A stretch of 33,353 nucleotides of DNA from Pseudofrankia saprophytica (lineage in GTDB: Bacteria > Actinomycetota > Actinomycetes > Frankiales > Frankiaceae), in the NCBI RefSeq assembly GCF_000235425.2, contig NZ_KI912267.1, forward strand, positions 964,163 to 997,515, given 5' to 3'. Position 1 is the first letter of the stretch, and each line of letters begins with the position of its first letter. The translations under genes and the position numbers were made by a program. Positions 23,186 to 30,649 of the stretch are shown piece by piece. The notes beneath the pieces were generated by a model, which worked only from the letters and a program-made list of their open reading frames with translations, made no database searches and was not told where the DNA came from.

Positions 23186-24280
23186 TCAGCTCACCCCGGC
23201 GTGCTTCAGCGGCACGCCGCCGCGGCCGAGGCCGTCGGTGTTGACTCCCCGGTCCCAGTCGAACGGCAGCGGCCGGGCGTGGTGCATGGCGATCCAGAGT
23301 CGCAGCAGCAGCCGCCGCTGGGCGGGGTCGTCCGCGTCGTGGAACCGGGACCGGCCGTGCAGCACGCTGTAGTTGTTGACGACCATGAGATCGCCGGAGG
23401 TGAAGTCGACCTCCGCCCCGCCCTCCGCGGAGATCTCGTCGAAGACGTCCATCAGGCGGCGCTGCCGCGCCGTGAGCATTGGCACCCCGGGCGCGGTCTG
23501 TGCCCCCTCGATCATCTCTCGCGAGTAGCGGGTGCTGATCGACCTTCCGATGATCACACAGAGCCGGGTGAGGTAGAACGGGTCTTCACCCTCGGGCTGC
23601 TCCTCGTTGCGGTCGAACGCGAAGTAGTCCTCCAGCAGCGGCACGAGCAGCTCCGGCTCGCGCCGCGCGATCTCCCGGACGGTACGAGCCGAGCTGGAGA
23701 TGAACGAGTTGCCGCCTGTGACGGCCTGGCGCACGCACATCAGGGCCAGCAGGTCCGATCCGTCGGTGTGGTGGCGCAACGGGTCGTTGGTGTCCTCGGG
23801 CTTCGTGTCGCGGCCTCGCCGGGGGTCGCGCAGGTCCCGCAGGTGGGCCAGGATCGTGCCGCCGCCCATCTGGTTGACGGGCCGACCGAGGCGACTGCCG
23901 ATGGCCCAGAGCAGGTTCTCGTTGTAGGCGAGGTCGGCGTCATCGCGGCTCACCGGCAGGTTGCGCAGCCGCGCGATGCCGACGCCTCCTTCTAGCGAGC
24001 TCTCGCAGCGCTGGAAGAACGCGTCCAGGCCCTCGGTCACGGCGAGCCAGACACCTGGATACGGGTTGGCCCGCCAGTCACCGGTCGCGGCGCTGGCCAC
24101 GCGCACCGCCTCGCGCAGCTGGTCCGCCTCGCCATCGGTCAGCGTGAGTTCCCAGCTGTCGCGGCGCGCTTGGAGGGCGGCCGCGTCCCAGCAGGCTGGG
24201 TCCTCGATCGTCGCGATGTACGCGGCGACCTTCGGCAACCCGGCGCTGCGGGTCGCGTCGAATGGAGCCGCAACCGTCAT
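23186..24280 (-). CDS. TauD/TfdA-family Fe(II)/2-oxoglutarate-dependent dioxygenase-like protein
   Basis: 364 residues. The iron ligands are readable: His171 and Asp173 in RHHTDGSDLLAL and distal His308 in NNYSVLHGRSRF, with a likely 2-oxoglutarate Arg near 327 (RRLLLRLW). It would hydroxylate a substrate, often releasing sulfite or breaking an ether bond, using oxygen and 2-oxoglutarate in the cytoplasm. It is the first gene of the operon with the ABC transporter, so it probably acts on the imported compound. I chose the ATG at 24280 (AGGGGGC upstream, before a conserved N-terminus). The frame extends to 24409 across operator repeats and is rejected. The N-terminal 100 residues are longer than in TauD itself. 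Confidence 0.85.
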   Translation of the reverse strand: MTVAAPFDATRSAGLPKVAAYIATIEDPACWDAAALQARRDSWELTLTDGEADQLREAVRVASAATGDWRANPYPGVWLAVTEGLDAFFQRCESSLEGGVGIARLRNLPVSRDDADLAYNENLLWAIGSRLGRPVNQMGGGTILAHLRDLRDPRRGRDTKPEDTNDPLRHHTDGSDLLALMCVRQAVTGGNSFISSSARTVREIARREPELLVPLLEDYFAFDRNEEQPEGEDPFYLTRLCVIIGRSISTRYSREMIEGAQTAPGVPMLTARQRRLMDVFDEISAEGGAEVDFTSGDLMVVNNYSVLHGRSRFHDADDPAQRRLLLRLWIAMHHARPLPFDWDRGVNTDGLGRGGVPLKHAGVS

Positions 24281-24295
24281 CGAGCCCCCTGCGAA

Positions 24296-24337
24296 ACTTG
24301 GCATACCAACCTGGTATGCCAAGTTGGTATGCCAAGT
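24296..24337. promoter_or_regulatory. Operator with three 13-base half-sites upstream of the dioxygenase operon
   Basis: ACTTGGCATACCA (24296-24308) and TGGTATGCCAAGT (24312-24324) form a perfect inverted repeat with a three-base spacer. A third copy, TGGTATGCCAAGT, follows directly at 24325-24337. The TGGTAT...CCA form suits a GntR/FadR-subfamily dimer. It lies just before the dioxygenase start, where a bound repressor would block transcription. Confidence 0.8.
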
Positions 24338-24431
24338 GAAGACACCCTTGATGACGGCCCGCTTGCCCACCCGTTTCGGTGCGGTAAAAGACGCGCTCGG
24401 GCCGATCATGGCGACTCCGCTGGAGCAACAC

Positions 24432-24441
24432 TGGTATGCCA
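24432..24441. promoter_or_regulatory. Fourth operator half-site, before gntR
   Basis: TGGTATGCCA, identical to the core of the upstream operator, lies 51 bases before the gntR start. It points to autoregulation and possibly to DNA looping between the two sites about 95 bases apart. Confidence 0.6.
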
Positions 24442-24492
24442 GAATGGGAGCGGCGGTTCGAACCTGAGGATGATCGCGGAGATGCGCACGGT

Positions 24493-25197
24493 ATGGACGA
24501 CGAGCAAGCGGTGACCGACCAGCACGTGGGCGAGGACGTCCCCTGGCCCACGGAATCGCTGGCGGACAAGGTCTACCGGGAGATCCGCGATCGCATCATC
24601 GCCGGCACGTACGCGCAGGGATCACGCCTGCGGGAGCGGGAGATCGCCGACGCTCTCGGCGTGTCCCGCATACCTGTACGGGAGGCGCTGCCCCGCCTCC
24701 AGTCGGACGGCTTCATCACCACGTCGCCCCGGCGCGGGGCGACGGTCGCGGAGCTGACGATGCGCGACATCGAGGAGTTGTACGCCGTCCGGCTGGGCGT
24801 CGACGTCTACGGCACGCGGCTCGCCGCCCAGCGCGTGGCCGCCGGCGCGTCGCCGGCGGCCCTGGTCGCGGCGGTCGACGCGGCCGACGACGCGCTCGCG
24901 AGCGGCGACTTCGCGGCGATCATCGCGACGAATGCCGACATCCACGAGGCGATCATCGAGCTCGCCGAGAACTCGCTGCTGTCAGCCCTCATGCGCCCGG
25001 TTTCCGGGCGTGCTCGCTGGATCTCGCGGCTGTCCGCGCACCCCGACCCGCGCGTCGCGTGCCGCGAGCATCACGACCTTCGCGAGGCCATCTGCTCCGG
25101 CAACGCCGACCTCGCCGCGGCACTGGCCTACGCGCATATCGAGGGCGGGCGGGAGCCGACCCTGGAGGTTCTCAAGGGCATCTTGCTGCCCGGCTGA
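24493..25197 (+). CDS. GntR-family (FadR/FCD) transcriptional regulator
   Basis: 234 residues. A winged helix at about 22-88 contains the GntR helix-turn-helix (LREREIADALGVSRIPVREAL, split by the wing GFITTSPRRGATV). A helical FCD ligand domain follows, with metal-type positions in RLGVDVYGTRL, TNADIHEAIIELA and EHHDLREAI. It is divergent from the dioxygenase-ABC operon, and its binding sites are very probably the four TGGTATGCCA copies between them. I prefer the ATG at 24493. The ATG at 24436 would place the start inside an operator copy and add 19 non-conserved residues. The effector is probably the transported compound or its product. A terminator hairpin follows. Confidence 0.88.
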   Translation: MDDEQAVTDQHVGEDVPWPTESLADKVYREIRDRIIAGTYAQGSRLREREIADALGVSRIPVREALPRLQSDGFITTSPRRGATVAELTMRDIEELYAVRLGVDVYGTRLAAQRVAAGASPAALVAAVDAADDALASGDFAAIIATNADIHEAIIELAENSLLSALMRPVSGRARWISRLSAHPDPRVACREHHDLREAICSGNADLAAALAYAHIEGGREPTLEVLKGILLPG

Positions 25198-25270
25198 CCT
25201 CACCGGCCACCACCAGCACCAGCCACCACCAGCAAGATCATGACGGCACACCGCGGCATCGGGGGTGCAC

Positions 25271-25312
25271 CGCCCGCCGGTCCGGCCGGTATACCGGCGG
25301 GACCAGCGGGCG
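25271..25312. terminator. Bidirectional terminator between gntR and pfkA
   Basis: A nested hairpin: CGCCCGC at 25271-25277 with GCGGGCG at 25306-25312, then GGTCC/GGACC, with the perfect 14-base palindrome GCCGGTATACCGGC at 25285-25298 at the tip. It lies between the convergent gntR and pfkA genes. Confidence 0.65.
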
Positions 25313-25331
25313 GGCGCCCGTTCGCGGGCCA

Positions 25332-26360
25332 TCAGCCGAAGAAGACCTCGGCCTCGGCGTAGAGCTCCTCGGGGACGGTCTTGAGCTCGACGACGGCGTC
25401 GCGCAGCGGGACGAGCTCGATGCGGGTGCCACGCAGGGCGGTCATGACGCCGAAGTCGCCGTCGTGGACCGCATCGATCGCGTGCAGGCCGAACCGGGTC
25501 GCCAGCCACCGGTCAAACGCCGTCGGGGTGCCGCCGCGCTGGACGTGGCCGAGCACGGTCGCGCGCGACTCGTGGCCGGTCCTCGCCCTGATCTCGGCCT
25601 CCAGCAGGCCGGAGATGCCCTGCAACCGGACATGGCCGAAGGAGTCCAGCTCGCCCTCCTTGACCACCATCGTCCCCGCGAGCGGAGTGGCACCCTCGGC
25701 GACGACGATGATCGGCGCGTAGTGGGTGGCGAACCGGCTCTCGACGAAGGCACAGACCTTGTCGATGTCGAACGGTCGCTCCGGGATGAGGATCACGTTC
25801 GCACCGCCGGCCATGCCGCTGTGCAGCGCGATCCAGCCCGCGTGCCGGCCCATCACCTCGACGATGAGCACCCGGTGATGACTCTCCGCCGTGGTGTGCA
25901 GCCGGTCGATGGCCTCCATCGCGATGTTGACCGCGGTGTCGAAGCCGAACGTGTAGTCGGTGGCGGCCAGGTCGTTGTCGATCGTCTTGGGCACGCCCAC
26001 GACCGGTACCCCGGCGTCGTCGTACAGACGGCTCGCGACGCCGAGAGTGTCCTCACCGCCGATCGCGATGAGCGCGTCGACCCCCAGCTCCGCGAGGTTC
26101 GCCTTGATCCGGTCGGACCCACCCGCGATGTTGTACGGGTTGGTCCGGCTGGAGCCGAGGATCGTGCCGCCGCGCGGCAGGATCCCGCGCACCGCCTGGA
26201 TGTCGAGCACGCAGGTGTCGTTCTCCAGCGGCCCGCGCCACCCGTCGCGGAACCCGACGAAGTGATGCCCGTAGACCCCGATGCCCTTGCGCACGATCGC
26301 GCGGATCACCGCGTTGAGCCCGGGGCAGTCGCCGCCCCCCGTCAGCACACCGATCTTCAC
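25332..26360 (-). CDS. pfkA: 6-phosphofructokinase, pyrophosphate-dependent type
   Basis: 342 residues with TGGGDCPGLNAVIR at the N-terminus, the phosphoryl-donor motif GGEDTLG with Asp104, VPKTIDND with Lys125 and the catalytic Asp128, and MGRHAGWIAL. In this family Gly at 104 and at the Lys position marks ATP enzymes, while Asp plus Lys marks PPi enzymes, such as that of Amycolatopsis methanolica. The enzyme should therefore use pyrophosphate and work reversibly in glycolysis. The GTG at 26360 is preceded by GGAGGA at nine to ten bases; the frame extends upstream to 26438 without support. The exoribonuclease gene lies 210 bases upstream on the same strand. Confidence 0.9.
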   Translation of the reverse strand: MKIGVLTGGGDCPGLNAVIRAIVRKGIGVYGHHFVGFRDGWRGPLENDTCVLDIQAVRGILPRGGTILGSSRTNPYNIAGGSDRIKANLAELGVDALIAIGGEDTLGVASRLYDDAGVPVVGVPKTIDNDLAATDYTFGFDTAVNIAMEAIDRLHTTAESHHRVLIVEVMGRHAGWIALHSGMAGGANVILIPERPFDIDKVCAFVESRFATHYAPIIVVAEGATPLAGTMVVKEGELDSFGHVRLQGISGLLEAEIRARTGHESRATVLGHVQRGGTPTAFDRWLATRFGLHAIDAVHDGDFGVMTALRGTRIELVPLRDAVVELKTVPEELYAEAEVFFG

Positions 26361-26570
26361 GGCCTTGGTCCTCCAACGGTCGACGAAGCCGATCGATGAC
26401 GGAGCGTAAGACGAGGTGATGGCCATCACAAGGTCCACATACCGCCAACCGCCTGGTCGACAGCATCACATCCACGGCCGGCAGTGGTCTCGTCCGCAGA
26501 AGGCGGGTCGGGCCGTGTCCTTCGGCCCACATCGACGTCCCGACCAGCACTCGCGTCGCGGTGCCTTCTC

Positions 26571-27092
26571 CTACGAGGCGGCCGCCCGATGGGAGCGCAG
26601 CGGAGCAAGCACCCGCCAGCGGGCCAGGTTGTGGCGGGCGTCGACCAGCGCGTCGTGCGCGTCGGCCGGCGGCGCGGGCAGCCGCGGCTGACCTGTCTCG
26701 TCCCACAGCTGCCGCAGGTCACGGGTGAACCGTGGCAACGGCCGCGGCAGGGCCGGCATCATCCCGAAGAGCTGGCACAACACGACGTGGTCATAGGCGC
26801 CGTACCAGGCCCACAGCTCCGGCTCGCCGTCTGCGGTGAGGAAGGCGAGCAGGTCGTCGCGGATCCGGGCGCGCGAGCGCCACGCCGACGCTGACGGGGA
26901 CGGCAGCTGATCGAGGACGTTGCGGCGCACCCACGGTCCCGCCCTCGTCGGATCGAACTCGGTGGAGACCGCGTAGAACTCCCGCTCCCCGTCCTCGCTC
27001 ACCACCCCGATGCTGACCAGGTCGAGCCAGAAGTGGCCGCCGTCCAGCCGCTCGATGAACTCGGTGTCGTAGAAGTACCGGCCGCCACTCAC
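26571..27092 (-). CDS. DEDDh-type 3'-5' exoribonuclease, Rv2179c family
   Basis: 173 residues. YDTEF near residue 8 supplies the first Asp/Glu pair, YGAYDHVVL the middle Asp, and HDALVDAR the His146 and Asp151 of the DEDDh exonuclease set. M. tuberculosis Rv2179c is a small RNase T-like 3'-5' exoribonuclease of this kind. Its presence near aroG and the acyltransferase agrees with the mycobacterial order. The start is a GTG at 27092; its upstream GGGGGA is very close to the codon, so initiation may be weak or start nearby. The first residues (GGRYFYDTEF) leave no room for a later start. Confidence 0.88.
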   Translation of the reverse strand: MSGGRYFYDTEFIERLDGGHFWLDLVSIGVVSEDGEREFYAVSTEFDPTRAGPWVRRNVLDQLPSPSASAWRSRARIRDDLLAFLTADGEPELWAWYGAYDHVVLCQLFGMMPALPRPLPRFTRDLRQLWDETGQPRLPAPPADAHDALVDARHNLARWRVLAPLRSHRAAAS

Positions 27093-27203
27093 TCCCCCAG
27101 TGAACCCGTTCCCTCTCCCCTCCGGTCGGGCGGGCCGCCGTTACGCCCGACACGACGAGAGGAGACGGGGGAAAGGCCCGTGCGCCGGTCACGACCGAGG
27201 TCG

Positions 27204-27265
27204 CTAGAGGGCCAATGGGCATGCAAAAATGATCTTCTTTCGCACAGCTGGAGGCCGTTGTCCCC
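27204..27265. repeat. 61-base repeat family, copy A
   Basis: It begins CTAGAGGGCCAA and runs through GATCTTCTTTCGCAC to GTCCCC. It matches copies B and C at 30520-30580 and 30589-30649 at most positions but is the most diverged, with AAAAATGATC where the others have GAAGATGCTC. It lies between the ornithine cyclodeaminase-like gene and the exoribonuclease gene. Confidence 0.75.
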
Positions 27266-27272
27266 AGGATCG

Positions 27273-28550
27273 CTAACGGCCATCGGCGAAGGTGGCGGGC
27301 GGCTGGGGCGAGTGGTAGTCGGGCACGAGCTCCTTCGCGAGATGCTCGAGGAAAAGGCCGGTGTCGGCCACGACGCCGAGGCCCTGCGAGGCCGCCCGGT
27401 CGGTCAGCGCGGCGACGGTCGCCGGGTTCATGTCGACGGCGGCCAGCGGCACCGACGCCGGCAGGATGTTGCCCGTCGCGACCGCGTGCAGCGCGGTCGC
27501 GATCATGATGGTGAAGCCGACGCCGCGCAGCGCGGCCCGCATCGCGCGCTGGCCGCTGAGCACGTCGGTGTGCACGTCCGGCAGCGGGCCGTCGTCGCGC
27601 ACCGAGCCGACAAGCACGAACGTCTTGTTGGCCTTCACCATCGCGTGCATGACGCCCTGGGCGAGCACGCCCTGCTCGACGGCGGCGCGCACCGAGCCGG
27701 CCCGGCGGATCGTGTTGATCGCGCGGATGTGCTGCTCGTTGCCACGCTGCACGCGCTTGCTGCGCAGCGGGCCGATGCCGATCGGGTGGCCGTAGAGCGC
27801 CTGCTCGATGTCGAGGGTCGCCAGCGCGTTGCCGGCGAACAGCACGTCGACGTAACCAGCCTCGACGAGGGCGACCAGCGCGCCGCCGGCCCCGGAGCTG
27901 ATCGCCGTCTGCCCGAGCACCCACAGCACCTGCTGGTTCTCGGCCTTGACCTCGCGGATCTGGCGGGCGATCGCGCTGACGAGCATCGCCTGCGGCTGGG
28001 TGGACCCGACGGGTGGCAGCGACATCGCGCCGAAGGTGCCGTAGGAGCGGGCCGAATGGGTGGAGTGGTCGGTCATCGGCAGCACGACCTTCACCCCGGA
28101 CGACCCACACACGATCTTGTCCCCGGCGCGGACCTCGGCGACCGGCACCGTGCGGACCCGGCCGCCGGACACGACCAGGCCGCAGTCCATCTCGGGCTGC
28201 TCGACCGGCACCCACTGGCCGTCCAGATGAACGACGGTCTCCAGGTTGGTGGTGGCGTAGAAGTCGGAGGGGAACACGCCGTCGCGGTCCGCCGGGCGCA
28301 GCACGGCCTCGCCCGGGTCGACACGGTTGACGCCGTGAACCTGGATGCGCATGAGGATCCGCATGAGCAGGTCCTCGGTGTCCGCCCCGACCGTGATCAC
28401 CGCATGGGACTCGTCGTCGTGCGTCCGGCCCAGGTCTATCCGGTCGACCCCGTAGTCACCGCCGTAGTCGAGCACGTCGTCGAGCACACGGGCGAGCACG
28501 CCCGTGTCCATCAGGTGCCCGTGGACCTCGACCTTCTCGTAGAAACGCAC
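27273..28550 (-). CDS. TIGR00300/LOR-SDH-domain protein, probable ornithine cyclodeaminase
   Basis: 425 residues. An N-terminal LOR/SDH-bifunctional-enzyme-type domain (VEVHGHLMDTGVLARVLDDV, then YGVDRIDLGRTHDDESHA) is followed by a C-terminal NAD-binding region (NQQVLWVLGQTAISSGAGGA and VDVLFAGNALATLDIEQAL). This architecture matches the TIGR00300 family, whose archaeal member in Methanococcus maripaludis converts ornithine to proline and ammonia, and whose domain recurs in the cyanobacterial arginine-degrading enzyme AgrE. Proline formation from ornithine is thus likely but unproven here. The GTG at 28550 has AGGGAGGG about nine bases upstream. It is unrelated in sequence to classical ornithine cyclodeaminases. 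It stands alone, with a copy of the 61-base repeat just after its end. Confidence 0.8.
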   Translation of the reverse strand: MRFYEKVEVHGHLMDTGVLARVLDDVLDYGGDYGVDRIDLGRTHDDESHAVITVGADTEDLLMRILMRIQVHGVNRVDPGEAVLRPADRDGVFPSDFYATTNLETVVHLDGQWVPVEQPEMDCGLVVSGGRVRTVPVAEVRAGDKIVCGSSGVKVVLPMTDHSTHSARSYGTFGAMSLPPVGSTQPQAMLVSAIARQIREVKAENQQVLWVLGQTAISSGAGGALVALVEAGYVDVLFAGNALATLDIEQALYGHPIGIGPLRSKRVQRGNEQHIRAINTIRRAGSVRAAVEQGVLAQGVMHAMVKANKTFVLVGSVRDDGPLPDVHTDVLSGQRAMRAALRGVGFTIMIATALHAVATGNILPASVPLAAVDMNPATVAALTDRAASQGLGVVADTGLFLEHLAKELVPDYHSPQPPATFADGR

Positions 28551-28932
28551 GCCGCCGTCCCTCCCTGTCCAGTTCGGCGGCGGTCCCGGCCCTGGACCGC
28601 CCGCCCCTCACCGCCCGCGCCGAACACCCGACCACCGGCCCGCCGTCCGCCCCACCCCGCCGTCGACCAGCCGCCCCCCAGGCGGCCGGCTCGCTCGCCG
28701 GCCACGTTTCGGACGATCATGCCGGTACGGCGCCGAGCGCGCCATCCCGCCAGGCGAGGTTCTTCCCTCGGTGTGGCGGGTATCCCCCCGCCCTGCCCAT
28801 GACCCGCCCCGGCGGGCGGTGGCGCCCGCTCGTGGGCGGTATCCACCCAGCGTGACGCACGCCGGGCCGACGCGCCACGCTTGGGCACCGAGGCGGGCAG
28901 CGCGGTGGCGCCGTCCGCTCGAGCCCAACCAA
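28551..28932. other. Intergenic stretch, no gene seen
   Basis: About 380 bases, extremely C-rich on the plus strand, between the ornithine cyclodeaminase-like gene and the small membrane protein gene (both minus). Short inverted repeats exist (for example CGGCCGGCTCGCTCGCCGGCC near 28680), but none is a convincing terminator and no open frame looks real. It should hold the promoter of the 28550 gene. Confidence 0.4.
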
Positions 28933-29616
28933 TCAGAGGACGGCGCCGTTGTCCGGCCCGTCGTCGTCGGTGGGAGGACGCTCACCCAGCCGCGCGACCA
29001 GCGCGCCGACGCCGCCCAGGATGAGCGCCACGCCGGTGATCTCGCCCGCGCCGCCCGTCGCCTGGCTGACCAGCGCGGGGACGACCAGGATCAGCACGCC
29101 GAGCGCGATCGCGCCGAGCGCGATCCCGGTGGCGGGCCTGACCCAGCCGGCCCTCGGCGGTGGCGGCGGGACATAGTGCACGTCCTCGTCCAGCAGGTCG
29201 TCCTCGTCACCCGACGCGGCACCGCCGCCGCCGGCGTCATCCGCGCGTCGCCCACCGGCGCCCTCGACCAGCCCGCGCCCGACGGCGTCGTCGAGCAGGT
29301 CACGGCCGCTTCGCCCACCCGGCCACCCGCCGGCACCGTCGGCGAGACCAGACGCCGGCGGCGCGGCGCCCGCCGGGTCGGGCGGAGCGCCGTTCTCGCC
29401 GCCATCCGCGGCGTCGTCGCCGGCCAGCCGGGCGGAGCCGGACGGCGACCGGACGTCCCCCGGCGCATCCGACCCGGGGGTGACATCCTCGGCCTCCGGC
29501 CAGGTGTGCTCCGCTGGCTCGTCGTCGAAGTGGGAGACCAGCTCGGCGAAGACGTCGTCGTCGGCCGGTTGGTCGGCGTCGCCGTCAGCCGGCCGCGGGC
29601 CGGGGTTGTCCGCCAT
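28933..29616 (-). CDS. Small membrane protein with acidic N-terminus and conserved C-terminal tail
   Basis: 227 residues. The first 150 are acidic and rich in Asp, Gly, Ala and Pro and look disordered, ending in DEDVHYVPPPPPRAGW. Two membrane helices follow (TGIALGAIALGVLILVVPAL and ITGVALILGGVGALVARL) before a short tail ending DNGAVL. The VPPPPP-membrane-hairpin-DNGAVV/L layout recurs in actinobacterial proteins encoded next to alpha/beta hydrolases, as I recall; their function is unknown. It begins five bases after the hydrolase stop on the same strand, so the two form an operon and probably act at the membrane together. Confidence 0.7.
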   Translation of the reverse strand: MADNPGPRPADGDADQPADDDVFAELVSHFDDEPAEHTWPEAEDVTPGSDAPGDVRSPSGSARLAGDDAADGGENGAPPDPAGAAPPASGLADGAGGWPGGRSGRDLLDDAVGRGLVEGAGGRRADDAGGGGAASGDEDDLLDEDVHYVPPPPPRAGWVRPATGIALGAIALGVLILVVPALVSQATGGAGEITGVALILGGVGALVARLGERPPTDDDGPDNGAVL

Positions 29617-29621
29617 GGTCG

Positions 29622-30485
29622 TCAGCCGTCGCCCTCGGCCACGACGACCGGCTCCACGCCGTCACCCGCGCCCTGGGCCGGGACGGCGACGAGCTGACGA
29701 ACGAAGTCCAGGCTGCCCCGGAAGATCGTCTCCTTGTCGTTGTCGAGCGTGGCGACGTGGTAGCTGTCGGGCAGCAGCCGCTCGGTCACCGGCGCCGAGG
29801 TCACCCCGGCGAGCAGCCGTCTCCCGGAGCTGGGTTCGACCACATGATCGACGACGCTGCGGAACGTCAGAACCGGGCTCACGATCCGCCGCAGGTCCGG
29901 AACGGTGATCTTCCACAGTTCCCGCAGCGACACGAAGGCGCGCACGGAGACCCGGTCGTAGCCGATCTCGGCGACCCCGTCGGCCTTGACGTCGCTCGCG
30001 ATCCCGGGGACCGACCGGCGGACCTTGGCCAGCAGTGGGGCGATCTTCGCGTCCCAGCGGTCGGTGCCGAGGCTCGGGTTGACGGTCACCGCGCCCGCCA
30101 CCTCGGCGCCGCGCTCCTCGGCGAGCCGCAGCGCCAGCGTGCCACCCATCGACAGGCCCATCACGAAGACCTGGGAGCAGTGGGCGCGCAGGTCGCCGAA
30201 GGCCTCGTCGACCGCGCCGTACCAGTCACGCCAGCCGGTCACCGCGAGGTCCTGCCAGCGGGTGCCATGCCCGGGCAGCAACGGGCAGCGCACCGTCAGC
30301 CCGGCGGCGGCGAGGAACTCCCCCCACGGCCGCATGCTCTGGGGCGTGCCGGTGAACCCGTGTACCAGCAGCACGCCGATGTCACCCCCTCCACCCAGCT
30401 CGAAGGGCTCCGCGCCCGGCAGCACCGGGCCGGAGCTCGCCGCCGCGTCGGCGGACGCCGCCGTCGTACGTCCGGCACCAGCCAT
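29622..30485 (-). CDS. Alpha/beta hydrolase, carboxylesterase/monoacylglycerol-lipase type
   Basis: 287 residues. The oxyanion-hole motif VLLVHGFTGTPQSM, nucleophile elbow VMGLSMGGTLAL (Ser in GLSMG), a likely acid in FRSVVDHVVEP and the catalytic His in PDSYHVATLD give a complete triad. The closest type is the small Est30-like carboxylesterases, which hydrolyse short- to medium-chain esters. No signal peptide is seen; an Ala/Ser-rich stretch of 20 residues precedes the domain. It starts at ATG 30485 and is followed after five bases by the membrane protein gene. Two copies of the 61-base repeat lie directly upstream. The acyltransferase at 31075 is divergent, and a functional link through lipid metabolism is possible. 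Confidence 0.88.
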   Translation of the reverse strand: MAGAGRTTAASADAAASSGPVLPGAEPFELGGGGDIGVLLVHGFTGTPQSMRPWGEFLAAAGLTVRCPLLPGHGTRWQDLAVTGWRDWYGAVDEAFGDLRAHCSQVFVMGLSMGGTLALRLAEERGAEVAGAVTVNPSLGTDRWDAKIAPLLAKVRRSVPGIASDVKADGVAEIGYDRVSVRAFVSLRELWKITVPDLRRIVSPVLTFRSVVDHVVEPSSGRRLLAGVTSAPVTERLLPDSYHVATLDNDKETIFRGSLDFVRQLVAVPAQGAGDGVEPVVVAEGDG

Positions 30486-30519
30486 CTGATCCGCCTTCCC
30501 CCGTCAACGCGTCGTCCAC

Positions 30520-30580
30520 CTAGAGGGCCAAAGGAGGTGCGAAGATGCTCTTCCTTCGCGCCTCCGGCAGCCCCTGCCCC
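30520..30580. repeat. 61-base repeat family, copy B
   Basis: It starts CTAGAGGGCCAAAGGAGGTG and runs to CTGCCCC. Inside, GCGAAG and CTTCGC form a small hairpin. It is followed by copy C at a 69-base period. The two differ at only a few positions in their first 50 bases. Confidence 0.85.
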
Positions 30581-30588
30581 AGAAACAC

Positions 30589-30649
30589 CAGAGGGCCAAG
30601 GGAAGTGCGAAGATGCTCTTCCTTCGCGCTTCCGGCGGCCACCGTCCCC
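30589..30649. repeat. 61-base repeat family, copy C
   Basis: It starts CAGAGGGCCAAGGGAAGTG, carries the same TGCGAAGATGCTCTTCCTTC core as copy B and ends at GTCCCC. Together B and C form a direct tandem pair between the divergent hydrolase and acyltransferase genes. Confidence 0.85.

Noticed and set aside
24448-24470. tRNA T-arm-like GGTTCGAACC
   Set aside because: The flanking bases do not form the T stem or an acceptor stem, and no other arms are present; the stretch is in the leader of gntR.
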